A stretch of 64,000 bases of DNA from Phalacrocorax aristotelis. Taxonomy: Eukaryota > Chordata > Aves > Suliformes > Phalacrocoracidae. The DNA is taken from the NCBI RefSeq assembly GCF_949628215.1, contig NC_134276.1, forward strand, positions 63,284,733 through 63,348,732, read 5' to 3'. A model generated the notes under the pieces. It was not told where the DNA came from and searched no databases. It was given only the letters and a program-made list of their open reading frames with translations. Positions 25,929 to 40,500 of this stretch are shown piece after piece; position 1 is the first letter of the stretch; the number at the start of each line of letters is the position of its first letter. The position numbers and the translations under genes were made by a program.

Positions 25929-28900
25929 AATTTGGCTCTTGTAATTGAAGTTTTAAAATGGTGGTGTGATCGTAATTTTCTTCTTTGCTTAGAATGTGAA
26001 TGAGCTTTGGAAGCGTGAGAAAAGAGTATTTTTAAGGGTGATGGAGACCACTGAGATAGGGAGGATGCAGGGCTGGTTCAGTTTTAGCTCTCCTTGTCCT
26101 TGTCCAAATCACTGTTTAAAGTTTATTAACTTTGTACTTCTGTATGTGGAGGAACCGTTGTCACCTGCAGTCCAGAGTGTGAAAGATGTAAGGCACCTAC
26201 CTCTCCCTAAAAAGTGCCCAGGTTCACCTTTAGGCATAACTGACACCCTCAAAGTCATCATCAGCTGCACTGATCCACTTGTCAACCTTGTCAATGTTAG
26301 AGTGTCTAAGCGTACGCAGCTTGGATGGTGTCTTAGCCACTGTGCCTGCTGGCCATCCCACAGTAGGTTTCCTAACTGAAACAAAAGCTTCCCAGCCTCC
26401 AAAACAGGGCAACTCGAATGCACCCTTCATCTACTGCTGCCTCCTGTGAGCTTAATGCATAAAATATACATACACAGCATACTCCGCTTGCGCTGATTTC
26501 TGGGTTTTGTCCTTGAAGTAGCATGTTCGAGTTGACTGTAACAAGCTGTACCCAAGTCCTTTATTTTAATGTCAGGACTTCATATTCAACTTGGTGAGAG
26601 CTCCAGCCATCAAGCTGTTGGAGTTTTATTTCACGTAAGTAATGAGGTAGTAGTTGGATCTGGGACTTGCACCAGCATCCTGGGTATATGTCTTAAACAC
26701 TGGGACACAGCAGCTCTTTCTGTCCAGTGAGCAAAATGGAATTCCTTTAACCGGGAGAATGATGTGGACCAGTAAAGTGATATTCAGTAACATAACATTC
26801 AGTAACTAGCGGCTAAGGGTAGTCTCTTATAAAGTTCACGTTACTGCCTCTGTGAAGTTACAAGAGAGATTATTTAGATTCGAGTCTCTCAAAGCACAGG
26901 TGAGTGATCCAAGAAAGCATCTGCTTGATGGTTTCTCTGACTTTCTGTGGTTTTTCACTGATAGAAAAACCTAGACATAAATGCCCTTAGAGTAAATTCA
27001 TGCCTGACAATCTGTCTCGCTGCAGAGGAACATCGGCACAGTGCTTCACATGGATCATGTCAGTGTGACAGGGGCATAAACATTGACTCTGAATATTACT
27101 CTTTGTTAAATTGTGCACAATCCTGCTTAGCTAGTTTTTGAGGTATCTGACTATCCCCATGTTTAAGGGAAAAGAGAATATGGCTGCAGTATAGCAATTC
27201 TCCAATTACCCCTGTTTGCCAAAACCAACAAGCAATCCAGAGATTTCTGAGAGTTATGCCAGCAAATCAAATCTGCCATATTTCATTGGGGTTAGCTCAG
27301 TAAAATTCCATATAAAATAAATTACACTTCTGCAAAATTTATCCTAAAACCTACACAGTAATAATCCTTCAGCATTTTTGAATTACCCTATATTGCTCTT
27401 ATTTCTCAATAAATCTGGGAATGGTTAAAAAAATCCCTGTAGATTTTTTCCTGATATTTCCCTTAAATATTACAGGAATTTTCCAGCTGAGATATAATAA
27501 CATTATTTCCTTCCAGCCTACCTTCTTGTTCTACTCCAGCAGACTCAGAATGAGCATGTTCTCAGAACGCACACCCAGCTGCACTTTCCTTTTATTACTT
27601 ATGACAATCTTGAGAGTGCACAGGAGACATTTTTTTTTTTTCCCAGACCTTATTCTTTATTTGTCATGACAGTGACACGATGCTCAAGACCGTAATGATC
27701 TTATGCAATTTCATTTTTGCTATCAATAACAGTTCAGACACATATATAATCCCCTCTCTCTCCCTTTCTCCCTTTCCTCACCAATGTGCTTTTGAATTTT
27801 TCAACAGGATAAGTAAACATGTGATTTTTCTCATTATTTTGACTGTTTTACCTGGTATTATAATTATGTGATGTTCATTTCTGTTTCAGTCTAGTGCATC
27901 TTTGCTATAGTAGTGAAGGAGGTTGTTACCTAATCTCATTCTTCTGTTCAGCTGGATTTTGATCTTGAGCGAAACTGGTTAAACTTTGCTATGTCTATTC
28001 TTTGGGAAATCTGAGATTGAAGTGTGTTTTTTAAAATTCCAAAACTGACTGAAATTTTCACGAAACAATAGTAGATCGATGGATATGTTCTGCTTAGAGA
28101 GCACTGAAATATTGTGCTCTGATTCAGACCTGTAATTCTTTTGTTCCACTTTTGATTAAAAAAAAATAATTAAAAATTAAATACAGCTTTGACATCAATA
28201 TTTTTATCAGGATTTTTTAAACAGAACAGTCCCTAAACAGGATATTTCTTCATGTTTTTTTTCCTGCAAATGAAAGAGCGTTTTCTAATGTAAGAACATA
28301 ATTGTTGGAAGCCTCTTACTCTACAGTGGAGCTGATAAGGTCTTGTAAGGTGTAGAATTCAGCTGAAATCAAAGAAGAGCCCAATCTGTTCAGGAGGCAC
28401 CTTGGCCCCAGGGAAGATCTAGGGGAAAGAACAAGGAAACCCGGGTGCTGCTCTGCAGGCAGGAAGGCTCCTGCCTGGACAGGGAGGGCAGGACTGCCTG
28501 GGACAGGAGTGCTATCTCACCTGCTCTTCCCTCCTAATCACTAGATCTGGTTTACGGTACTTAAGTAAAACAAACAAACAGAAAAAGTGGTAAAAGGGCA
28601 TTCTTGGTGCTCAGATAGTGATGAGAAGGGGGAAAGCATGCTATTACAACCCCAAGGGAGATATATGGTTACCCAAAGGTGGAGGTAAACAAAAAGGCTG
28701 AGTGAAATTTGTGTCTGTTTGAAATGTGTTTCTCCTTTTTTTGTTTCTTGTGACATAGTGGGAGGGGGGAGTTAAGAGTATGGGAACATTTTATTTTGTG
28801 TTACTGAATTCAGGAGCGGTTGTGGGTTTCATTTCTTACTATAATAGATGCTTCATTTTGAATGCTTTAACATCTACGAGCCTCCCAGTGTAGATGAATG

Positions 28901-31900
28901 ATCTCTGCCATCATTCCAAGCACATCACTTTTATAACTCCTTGTCAGAGGGTTACGGTTATTAACAGCAGTGTTTAAAATTCACTTTCTTCTTTGAAGAA
29001 AGCCCCAACTATAAGATAGAACAAATTACAAGTAGTATGTATAGTGCAGCAGTGTTAAAACTGCTGTCAGCATCCCAACGTGGCCATATGTCTGACATAA
29101 AGTACACAAAAGAAAGTGTTGAGGATTGGAGCACAGTCTAATGATAAGTAGGCCGTTTAAACAATAAGCCTCTCAAGTGAGCAATATACATTCTGTTCTG
29201 TTTTTCTTACTTTGTGCTGCTTTAAATCAAAGTCCACGGGTCTGCTATTGCTGGGAGGTTGGACATGTTGTCTGCAAGTAAATAGGCCTTCTGCCAAGTA
29301 ACTAGAGCTCACTCTTGGTAAAGGAAGAACATTGTTCACTAAAATAGTTTGTCTTTTGATGCCAAAGGAAATCAAATTGTAATCAAGGGCTGAGAACGGA
29401 CTGAAGTCATAAAGGCTGGCTTGCCTCAGACTTTGGCAGGCTCGCTTGTTCCCAGGCATATTAAATATAATTTACGTTTGCAGAGGGGAGAGGCTTTATT
29501 GCACTGGAAATTTGTTTTAAATAACACTTAAGTGAAACACTGTCAGGGGCAGCCAGGGATACGCTTCTACTGTCATCTCTACTGGCTGCTGAAAATCCAG
29601 AATACGTTCGTGGGCTTTACCAGATTTGTTCTGAACTTACATCTGTGTAAATGGATATTTATGGTCAATGTTGATGAAACAATCACATTTCCTAGGTTCT
29701 GGTCACCCATGCTGAGTGGAAAGTTCACGATGAAAGGCTTATCTCAGTTACAGAAAATGTTTGTATGTTTTTCTTCCATTTTATTGTGCATGTGAAAATT
29801 CACACTAACTATAAATAACCATCTTTGGATGAAAAATCACAAACACTGTATAGGACAGTTGAATCAATTCTGCCCTTGATCTGCAGTGTATGAAGTGGAA
29901 TCAATTTTACTGATAATTCCTGTGTAAAAATTTAAAGTTTAAAATATATATTTTATGGTTTCCGAAAGTAACTTTAAAAACAATTAAAAACAAAAAATTC
30001 TGGGTTTTATTTTTCTAAATGAAATTTATCTTTTGGAACAGTAAGACTTACTTTTATTTCACTATGTAATTAAAAACTAATTTTAAAATAGCTTCTCCCA
30101 AGAAGTGATAATTCCACTTTTCAGCATCTTGCTCACAAGTAGCCAGCTGAGGGAAAATATTGTTATAATTCTTTGCACACTTTTGGACAAGATATTTTTC
30201 TTCTAACATGACACCATAATGTAGGTTACATCTGAAACTTGTTTTACAGACTTACACTGAGTCAAAGCAATGGAATCTGCCATCTAAAAAGTAAAAGGTC
30301 TTTCATGAACATCTTTAAGATCACATTAACTCCTTTGTTTTTCAGCTTTGTTACATTGTATATAGCATTTGTCAGCAAATTCAATGTAGTTCTGTATGTA
30401 CTATGTAAAGGGAAGTTTGACCCTAAGGAAAATCATAAGGGATAATTAAACTACCAAAGAAATGCTTGGGTAGCTGCTGTTTTTAAAAAGTGGGTGTTTT
30501 TGTTTCATCTTTCTGCTGGTACTAATATTGAAACGGCATGTTTCCACCTTAAAATAGCAATATTTGGATCATTTTGCACAGCTCACCTCTCTTCAAGTAA
30601 CGATTGACATTTGAAGCAGTTTAAGGTTAAATCTGATAAAAGACTAGGACAGATTTTAGACCTTGCTGCCTAATTTGGAGGTCTAACGCAAGCTTTTAAG
30701 AACCTTGAGCATATGTTTTCTGCGTCTCAGTGCTTGAGGGACCAAAATAGGTAGGCATCTGTCTGTGATGTTTCTTAAAGCCCTGCCCCTGTCTGTGCAT
30801 GTATTTACCTAAGTCTTGATGATGCCTAACATCTAAATGACTAGCTTAATGCCCGAACTCTGTCACCTCAGAGTAATGTATAGCCTCATGACTAAGCTTT
30901 TTCTGGAGGCTCCTTTAAAACTATGTGTTGTTCATGTGTTCTGTACAAGACATCTAATTTAATTTGACTCAGGGCGGTGGGTCCTAATAAGAGGCAAGGT
31001 GTCTAGAAGGTATGACCTGCATTTCTCACCATTGCCTGAGTCCTTATGAGTCTAACCTAAGGCACTTAAAAATAGCTTGGTGAAAATATAAACAAAACTT
31101 ATCTTTTCCTAGGGCTGGAATCCTCCCTTTTCCAGAAGGGAGGTAGAATTTAAATGCATTATTTTCTGAACAAAATTAATTAGATTGTACTACTAATTTT
31201 CAATAATTTTAAAGCAAAATGTCAGGTTTTGTTGTGAAGTAATGAGACTCAATGACTGCAGAAGTTCTGAAAGTACCCTTACTTATGATAGCAATGGCTA
31301 TTTGGAGGGGAAAATGACAGGGTAAAATTGTTTTACATCACAGCATAAAAATACCAGGACTATCAACTATAACCTATGGCTGCCCTTTTTCCCAGCTGTA
31401 ATACACATTTGGAAGATATATGGCAAGGGCTGAGAAGCTACAAAAGACAGAAGGCATTCAGACATGAACTAAGCTTCCTGGCACTTTTGACAGCCACAGG
31501 CACTCATGGGGAGTTGACAAATTGTAGTCACTTTAAAATAGTCCATGTCAGTGAATAATAATACTCTATGATCACGGAGCATGGGCTTTTGAGGCTAATA
31601 AAAGCAGGACACTGCTAAAAAATACAATCAGACTAGGAAGACATTCCAAAAAGTGACTGGGGAGGCCTCAGGACATGTGTTCCCTTAAGCGCATGTAGGG
31701 ATTAAGCTGCTATGTGAGCTTGCATCTGTGGTTCCTGTGAAGATCCACAGCTCAGATACACTCTGAAGTCAGGAAGATGCTCTGAGACAGCCCCATGCTC
31801 GCTGAAGAAGTCCACACAAAGAACCTTTCACAAAATGACTTCAGGATCCAAGCCTGTCTTCAATATTCCCTTCTCTAGCACTGCACAATCCTGTATCGCA

Positions 31901-34900
31901 CTTTTCAAGTGCTCTTAAGCTTTCTGTTGCTTTTCTTTTCCTTCCCTTTCAGTCAAACAATGCAATACAGTGTATTCAGATGTTAATAGGACCATTTGTG
32001 TATTTCTTGAAGTAGGAACAAACAGACTGCTTTAAAAGTTTTTACTTTTATATATAGATAGGTGTATAGAGATATTTATACTTTTGTTATGTTTTCTGCT
32101 TTTCCTTTGTATTGTCTTGTAAACATGTCATGAACTTGATCCTTCATTTCTGAAAACAATAGGAGCTGGAGGCTGACTTCAGGGGAAGCAAATGAAAGAC
32201 CCATCTTTCTATTGTTGCAGCTTTCTTAAAAAAAAAAAACCAACCCCGAGGCTTTCAAAAATATTCTTTGAAATAAATACGCATATTGCAAACAAAGTAG
32301 GAGCAGAAGGACATAATTCAATGCCCAAACTGTACATGCTATCCCATCCGCTCATAACCAGAGTAATGCTAGGAAGCAGGGAGACAGATATAGAAGACAG
32401 CCTGGCTGAGTGTGAAAACAAAAATGTGCAAGAGGTTCAGCGCTTGTAGCCTGACTCTACCCTCACATCACCCTTATCTTGTCTGTAGGTGCTCATCAGC
32501 AAATCAACTGGCAATATCCCACCGTGTGTTTGTGTGGTCGGGATCAGTCAGGAGCTGGATGGCTCGCAGTTTTCTGCAGTAGGAAATTGGTCCTACTGCT
32601 GCAGAGACTGGGCAGTCTGTTCCTGTCAGCTTACACTCTTCTGTTGGATTTGTTTTTTTTCTTCTCAGGAGACCCTAAGCCAGTCAGTTCAAAGTTAACA
32701 GCTGTTCAAATTGCCATACGCTTTTAGAGGAGACATGAAAATGAATGTGTGCCAGAATTTTGGTTGAGATTATGATGAAGTTAACTCATTTTGACAAACA
32801 GATCCTCCCCTTAAACTTCTTTACATGCAAAGACTTGGTAACATGGGAAAAACGTGGCTGATGCCTGTCATCTTAACAAAGGACTTTTGGAAATGCATTG
32901 CCGTCTCGGGAAATGAATTCTCTTGCATGAGGTTTTGTCTCAGAAAGTGTACAAAAGAGTGTTATAACAGAAAAGTACATAAACAATAATATTTTAAGAT
33001 CTGTAATATTCATATTAATTATTCTATATTATTTAAGCAGTCATCATTCCTAAGTGAAGAAACTATTTTTCAGCAGTCAGGCAAGCAAGTGACATAGGCC
33101 CTGTGGTGATATCTCTAAATAAAACCATCTGAAACTCGTGTACAGGTATACATCTGCTTAGATGTGCATACATCTGTATTAGGCCTAAAACCATGCACAT
33201 CTCTATATAAACACCAAGTATAATTTCAAATAATTTTGCTTAATTAAAATATAATTCAGACTAAACAAACATCTGTTACTTCTGCTACAGGAGCAAACAC
33301 TTTCTTTGTGTTTGTCTGAGTTGGAATTAAGTGAAATACAACATCCCAAATCAGCTGCACAGCAAATAGCTGGTTTATACGACCTATAGAAACCATAAGC
33401 AGACAAATTTAGGTTTTCTTCTACTGAAAATCCAATGCCATGAAACAGCGAAAAAAAGAACAATCTTGCCATGCTATGGTAAAGGAAGCAGTGATCTTGA
33501 TACTACAGCCCCATGATGAAAATAACTGAATGATTTCAGCAAGTAAATTTAAACAAAAAAACAAACCAACAAACAAGCCAAGCTCAAAACTCTCACTCCA
33601 GATCAGGTGTTTGTTACAACGAGTGTTGGAAGCCATGTCAGACAAAGCATAAAAACATTCAAGAGACTTATTTTGGAATGCTGTTAGGAGCAAACATGAA
33701 TGTCTATTTGAACGCAAACATATCTGTTCACTGTAATGCATTGTAATACTGGCTATTCAATTTTTTTGTTCAAGCTCAGTGGTCCTAAAATAAACCCCCA
33801 AACTCTCAGTACAGATTTCTTTGCCCTCTTACACACAAAAAAACTTTAAAGATATGTATTGTACTCATCCAAGCATTTTCCCATGTATATTTTCATTCTT
33901 TAAACACTACCGTTTAATCATTAAATTGCTTGAGTGAGATGAATCTGGGTGATAAATAGAAGTTAGCAAAACAAGGGAAACTTGCAGCAAAATTGTCCAC
34001 TCTTCCAGTGAAAAAGATAAATAATAAGAATAAACTTTTTACAACCTCTAACAATAAGTCCCTGTGATACAAATATTAATGAACAATGAATGATAGCATT
34101 TTTAGGACATGTGAGTGAAACCATAGTACCCGCAGATACTTTTTACTTTTCTCTATGATAACATAGACTTTTCAATATCTTCTTATTGTGTAGGAGAGAT
34201 TTATAGTTTGTCTTGTGCTTTGTCTTTGTGACACAAAACAAGCTCAAAATTCAAAGAAAAAAGATAGCATGTTTTTTCTACTGTATGAAGAAAGGATGAA
34301 TAACTGTTGTGTACCTAATATGCAGAGACATCTTGGTATAACAAGATACAGCTTAACTCCTAGAGTCCTTGTTATTTAATCCATTTAGTTCTGCCCAGGG
34401 ATCACATGAATTTATGGAAACCCCCTGCTACCCTCTTTGTTGACTTCCATCCCTGCTGGGAGATCCCCATCTGCTGGGAAGTGAAACTCTGTCCTGAACT
34501 TTACCTCATTTAACATAGTGCCACATGTAAATCCAACTTCTTCATTTATTACTTTGACAGAGCAGATGGCAATGGGCTTTTAAAAGACTGTAATGTTGCT
34601 TAAAACCAGCTATATTTGTAGAAATAATAGTTTTAGCTGCTTAGATTCTAGTGCCTGATTTTTAGGAAGAGTCTGACACAGGCAATTAATTTTTTTAAGC
34701 CATCAGTACTTAGTGATGCATCATAATTTAGCTGTTCTCAGAAAATCATATTGTGACCAAATAATCATTTGTTAAGACAGAAAATACTTTTTAAATGGAA
34801 ATTTGAGACTTGTGTTTGGTGGCTGATATGAGTGACTAGTTTTCTAATAGCCCTAATCACTGGAGTATTTCTTTACTTGTTCATTTAAGCCCATTAATGA

Positions 34901-37299
34901 AAACGTATGATGTTAAGTCTAATATCTGCTAACCCTTGATGACTGTTTTGACTTCCAGCATTGTCCTATAAATAACTGTGAATGACATGCACTGAAAATC
35001 AAAGAGTATTATTTCACTGTGATTAAAGAGAACAGGTTCACCCAAGACTTCCTTTTCATCCAGTAAGACCACAGAGAAATTCATTGTTAGCTTGAGTCAG
35101 ATGTAATGTACTTCAAAATGCCTCGTCTTTAAAAATCTTACCCTAAATGTATAATGTAGGTTTTAAAACTAACCTGAAAACTCAACTTCAGCCACTGAAT
35201 TTGCCTATAGAAGGCATGTAAGGGGATAGGGAACATCATGCACAATCAGAGCATCCTGGGCTTGAAGACTACAAATACTATAAATTACTTGTCCTCAAGA
35301 TCCAGTCTAATGGTTTGTTCGTTTGTCTGTTTGTTTATCTTCTGTAACATCTGAAAGGATTTTTAACCCTGGAGAAGGAAAGCAATCCTTACATAGCCAG
35401 AGCTGACTGTTCTTTTCTAACTTAAAGTATCAGCTAACTTGATGCTCCATAAAATTCAGAGCGCATGAGTTTGATACAATTGGGATCTTTGGTTATGTTC
35501 ATCTTGGCCATGGACCTTCCGATCATATTATAAGTATTATGGCCAAAGGGCACTGTTTGTTGGCGTGACATTTGTGCTCTGTCATGCAGTCATGCTGTCT
35601 TTTATGGAGGCTTCAGGGTGAGACCTCATATGAAGTGAACAATCTGTGATTTTTGCTGTAAATTAAACAAATACCTCTAATATGCACTTCCTTAGTTTTA
35701 AATCAGGTGTTTTAAGGTATTTCAATCTTGTGTATAAGCATAAACCCTAATGTCAGTTACTGTGTTTCATAATAGGTTTTTGCCTTTCTGATGATAAATA
35801 ATACTGTTTAAAAACAAGGATGTCTGACCCCAAAGGGCTTTTATTATGAAGTACACAGGCCTTCTCTGCCAACACACTGGTCAATCTTCTGTGATACCAC
35901 ACCCTGCTTTTATTGATCATCTGGAGACCATTATAACAGGAGGAGTTTATCTCTCAGTGTAATTTTCTTTAATATACATTCTATTATATTTGAAATTTTA
36001 GTTCATGTATTGGAACTTTCTTAAGCTTTAATATCATGCTGATTTTAATTGATTTTAGTTTCAGATAATTTTAAAGATTCTTGAGTTAAAAAGTCAAACC
36101 TGAGGGCCATCTCCTGCATGAAAAGCCCCAGGAAGATAATCTTGGTGGCAAATTCCTTTGCAACAATTTCTTGCAATATGGTATGCAGGAAAGTGATGCA
36201 CCAGAGTAAAAGCCAGAGAGCTTCTGTTCTTAGGTAATAAATCCACTAGGGAAAATCTAAGGAAAATTAGAATCAGGTGTGGCTATTCCTGTTTAGACTA
36301 TAATCTCAGAAACACAACTCCCCCTTATCAAGGCAGCTCTGATGGAAAGGGCAGCAGTGGTCTTCTGCACCACTGCTGCTGCCGCCTATAAAGGTAATAG
36401 GAAATCAGTGGATAATTAGTAGGTATGTACAACATAATCTGGAGGAGAAACTGGACTGCAGTGGGAGCCAGTTTAGGTAATATGGGGAGCTGAGAGGCCT
36501 GGGGAAAGGAGGGCAGCCAAGTCCCACTGGTGCAAGACGTGCTGGCATCCATGTACGTGTGGGTCTTGCTGGTACAATCTAACTGTGGTTGGTTTATGGT
36601 GACATAAAAATGCTTGCCCTGTCTTGAGTTTGACAGCCTACAGTTTGAACTTTAGTGGGGTGTTTTTACTCAGTATGAAGAAAAATGGTGGAATCAGGAC
36701 CTTAATTTTTTTCCTAAATTGTCTAGGATTAAAATTGTCTCCTTCTTCGTAATCTATACTTAAAACAAATGTAAAAAATTCAGCACATATTGTTTACATA
36801 AAGAGAGAAATGTAATCATTAATGGAAGTTAACACCACATGGAATTTAAAGAAAAAAGAAAAGAAAATCCCCAATGTGATTGCACAAGGATTTAAAAAAC
36901 CCCCGTGTCGGTAAACCAGCCGCTTCCTTTTCTGAATGCTTGTGTGTAGGCAGTTTATGGCATTTCGGTAATTCCGACCTTTGTTTAACTACATGGCTGT
37001 GTGTCAATAAAACCAGAAGTCTAAACAAGTAAAGCAATCACTCTGTGTACAGCTAGTTAAAATTCATGGCTAGCAGGGAACAGATTGCCACAGGAAAGCC
37101 CTCAGCCTGTCCACCTACTGGTACCGTACCACCAGCAGAGCTCCTTTTATTCAAGCTTCTCCCCGTGGTTGCCTCCAATTCTTTTGCAAATCTTCCTCTC
37201 CCCTCACAAATTTATAGCCCATTGACAACTTTCTGTGGGTGGCTTGAAACATCTGGGTAGCAATCCTTCAGTCTATGTCCTGCACCCTTCAGTTAAACA
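25929..37299. other. non-coding region
   Basis: No exon is supported. A slightly GC-richer block at 26109-26430 is open in several frames. One minus-strand frame ends in IDKVDKWISAADDDFEG followed by VSYA and a stop, which looks protein-like, but it lacks a convincing acceptor. The patch at 28380-28530 is locally GC-rich and features AGG/CTGCC words, without a gene. A short hairpin sits at 36351-36379. The rest is AT-rich with short A/T runs. Confidence 0.6.
36351..36379. repeat. short perfect inverted repeat (11-bp stem)
   Basis: GCAGCAGTGGT at 36351-36361 pairs perfectly with ACCACTGCTGC at 36369-36379 around a 7-nt loop, CTTCTGC. No T-run follows, and no gene is nearby. It is probably incidental. 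Confidence 0.5.
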
Positions 37300-37520
37300 A
37301 TGGCGCACAGGCCGCAGGGCAGCGCCACAGCCAAACGCAGAAGGAAGAATGGAGCTGGTTAACATGTATATTCATTACCCGCGCTCAATTAGGGGGCGAG
37401 GGAAGGTGATGGAGCTCAGGGCCTTACTTTGTCAGCCTCAGAAAGAAAGTTCCTGCGATTGTTACATCATGTTAATTCGGACTAATTCAGTGTAGGCGAC
37501 GCTAATTTCACCCCGGATGC
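37300..37520. promoter_or_regulatory. CpG-dense element with homeodomain-type cores, candidate enhancer
   Basis: By hand count there are 12 CpG dinucleotides in about 220 bases, in a region where CpG is otherwise scarce. Within it are TCATTA (37372-37377), CAATTA, GTTAATTC, CTAATTC and GCTAATTT, all containing TAAT or ATTA cores, plus GGGGGCGAGGG, which resembles an SP/KLF box. The mixture of retained CpGs and clustered AT cores is what one expects of a developmentally regulated, unmethylated enhancer or a small orphan CpG island. No first exon or good ATG follows, so an enhancer or non-coding promoter is favoured over a coding-gene promoter. Confidence 0.4.
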
Positions 37521-40500
37521 CAGGCCTATACCTACCAGCTGCCACTTTTAGAGGAGGTTTTGCAGTAGATTCAGGCCAAGTTGGTTGAACTTACATATCC
37601 CAGGGCTGTTAGCATGAAAGATGGAGGAATGTCGCAAAAGATCACACACAATTCATTTACAGGAGTTTTAAATTAATTGAATGGATTTTAATAGAGAGGG
37701 CAACTTTTCCCCAGAGTTTTAAAAACATTAGATAGCTGGGATACATCTCCCTGTTGAAATCTGAATTTAAATGTTTTATAAGAAATGTCAGTATTTCTAG
37801 GGATTTATCTGAAAAGCTGTGCCTTTTAGTAGAGGTCTTTTTTACTTTAGGATAGGTAACCAGGCAATGTGAGAGAAGGAAGAGTAGAAGGAACCTTTTC
37901 CTACTTTTTTCTAGATAGCATAATCATGCTAGGAGATTAAATGAGGGGTTTTACAGTTGCAATAAATGTTCTTTGGCTTTTTTTGTGGGTTTTCCCCCCC
38001 TTAGATATGGATATCTGAGGGTGTTTAGTGACAAGCAAAGGAATATATAGCATATTCTTCCCTTGTATTTATGTTATACAGTGTATAACGGTATTCCTGA
38101 ATGACACATGCTAAATCAGAGTTAGTTATTTTATTGAGATCTGTTTGACCAGACTGATATTTGTTTAACTTTCTCATTGTTGGACCAGTCAAGTACTGCA
38201 TATCATGTTCCTCACTGGAAACTGTGAATGCAGGATGTATCACAATTTACAGATCTTGTTAAATTCTGGGCAAAATTTTGCTTCAGATGTAGACTAATAC
38301 TGCCATACTAGTATGTTAAGATTAGGTACTTAAATTCTAGAAATGGTTTTCGTTTTATTTTCATTATGTTCTATTACACAGTGACTGTATTATTTTTTAG
38401 AAATTTTGGACAGAGATGGAGTTGAGCCTTTTTTTGAGACTGAAAAATGTCAATATCGAGCAGCTTATCAAAACATGCTCATGCAGATGGGTTCTCTGAC
38501 ATCTCTCTCCCATGCCCCACCAGCATAAAAAAATAATAATAAAGAAGATGCAAAGAAAAAACCCGCATCTCTCACTTGGACTATCATCCCTTGTTGAACT
38601 TTATTCCTGGATTGATCTGCATCAGGGAAATCTGCTTCGTGCTGTTGTTCTAGGACAAAAAATCTGTGACTTCAAAAGACACACATCTGATCTACCCAAG
38701 TGGCAAAGCAGTGGAGGAATGAGATTCAAATCTATTATTATCTGCAGAACAGTAAATATGTCAGGTGATGAGGCTGATTCACAGTTGGTATTGATGGGAC
38801 ATGAACTTGTGAGGTAATATACAAACATGTCTGACCTGTTAAGCTATAACTGTTTTTCTTCAGTGTGTGCTGAAGAACAACGATGGCTGTTAGTCTATAT
38901 TTATAGAGAGGGGACTACTGGCAGGTGCTATAAGTCTCTCCAGAGAGCCTTGGTACAAAAATGATAAACTGACTGAGACAGGAGTTTGAGCACACACAAA
39001 ATTACTGTGTATCATTGCAGAGAAGATAGTTGTGTAATAATAGTTGGGATGGGGAACTGCCTCGGTAACGAGTGTCAAATACTTAGAACAAATCATTAAG
39101 TCTCAGTCTACAGTGCAGGAAAATGCCTTTCTTTAAAAGAGAATAATCAGCTTACAGTCTTTCTCAGAATAGAAAAACTTGCTAAATTTACTCAGAAAAC
39201 TGTCTGTTAAAAATGTGCATACACAAATGTTAAGCCATGCACTGCTTATTGGAGAGTAGGATGAGGTTATTACTGAACACAGTATAAGTCATATTTAAGA
39301 TCATGATAGAAATCCTGACTTTTCAAAATACTTTTTATAGAAATGTGTTTTCACATTTCAATATTGCCATTGTTTTGTCATAAAACCCATGACAGGCATT
39401 TAAATTAGTATAATAAGTATACGTTTTCAGCCAAAACAACTCTTGTAAAAACTTACTAGCAGTATGTTTTTGTGCTGATCAATTAATAAAAAATAATTTT
39501 CAAGGAGATTAATTTATTTAGTAGCAGCTGTAAATTACACATGAATGGATCCATCTCAGAAAGCAAAGGTATATGTTTAGTCTTATGGGGATCCTTCAGC
39601 AAATTCCTGCAGGATACATATTTCATTGATTGGCATCTGTCTACACTTAAAACAACGGGAAAAACAAAGGGAAAAGAATTCCCTGTAGCACATCCTCTGA
39701 GGACTCGGAATTTCTTTCTTTTATCTATTGTGGGTGTAAACACTACATCTCACCCTTCCAAACTACAGCTTTTGCTCCTGAAATTAGAGATACTTTGCGC
39801 TTCTTGTCACATCCCAGCTCTCTGTGAAGATAGGTCCTCTAAGGAGCTTCTGCTTATCTTGTTTTACTTTGAAACCTGTTCAAAGGAAAGAAGAAAGATC
39901 CCACTTAGCCGAGTTAGCCTGAGACTAGATCATTTGGTTTGCTTATAGAAAGGCTTCCCTTTAAAGATAAGAGCCCTTAGAATGTATCAGATAATTTGAG
40001 TTAAACTTTTGGGTTGTGTGTCTTACTGTCGGTCTAAGTACTTCCGTGGCTGTCTGCTCTAGCATGTGAGCATATCACAGTTACTCAGTTTTGTCCTTAT
40101 AGCATCCCAGTGCGATAAGAAAATGTCTTTGTTTTGTTCCTGGGGAACCGAATCACAGGGTAGGTGAAGAATCTCCCCTGAAGCCAAATGGGAACTCTGT
40201 GGGAAGCTCTGTGGTTGATCCAGGGTACTAAAACTAGGTCTGGTGTCCCAGAGCAGTGCTGTCTCCACAAAAACAACCTTTCTTTTACCTTTTTCAGTTG
40301 TGTTAACACCTAGTAAATACTTTTTGTTAAGAATCATGTCCAAATCGTGCACAGACCTTAATCAGCAGCAGTGCTGTTAGGTAGAGGCACAGCATTTTAA
40401 GACACTACTTACACCATGTGTGGGCACATATTTGTAAGATGTTGAGTGCTGTGCATTCTTTAATGATGTGACTACATTTTAAAGACTTAGCCTTATGAAC

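Noticed and set aside
39541..39948. 135-codon plus-strand frame
   Set aside because: No splice boundaries, and an unstructured Leu/Ser-rich translation that is also overlapped by a minus-strand frame. Treated as chance.
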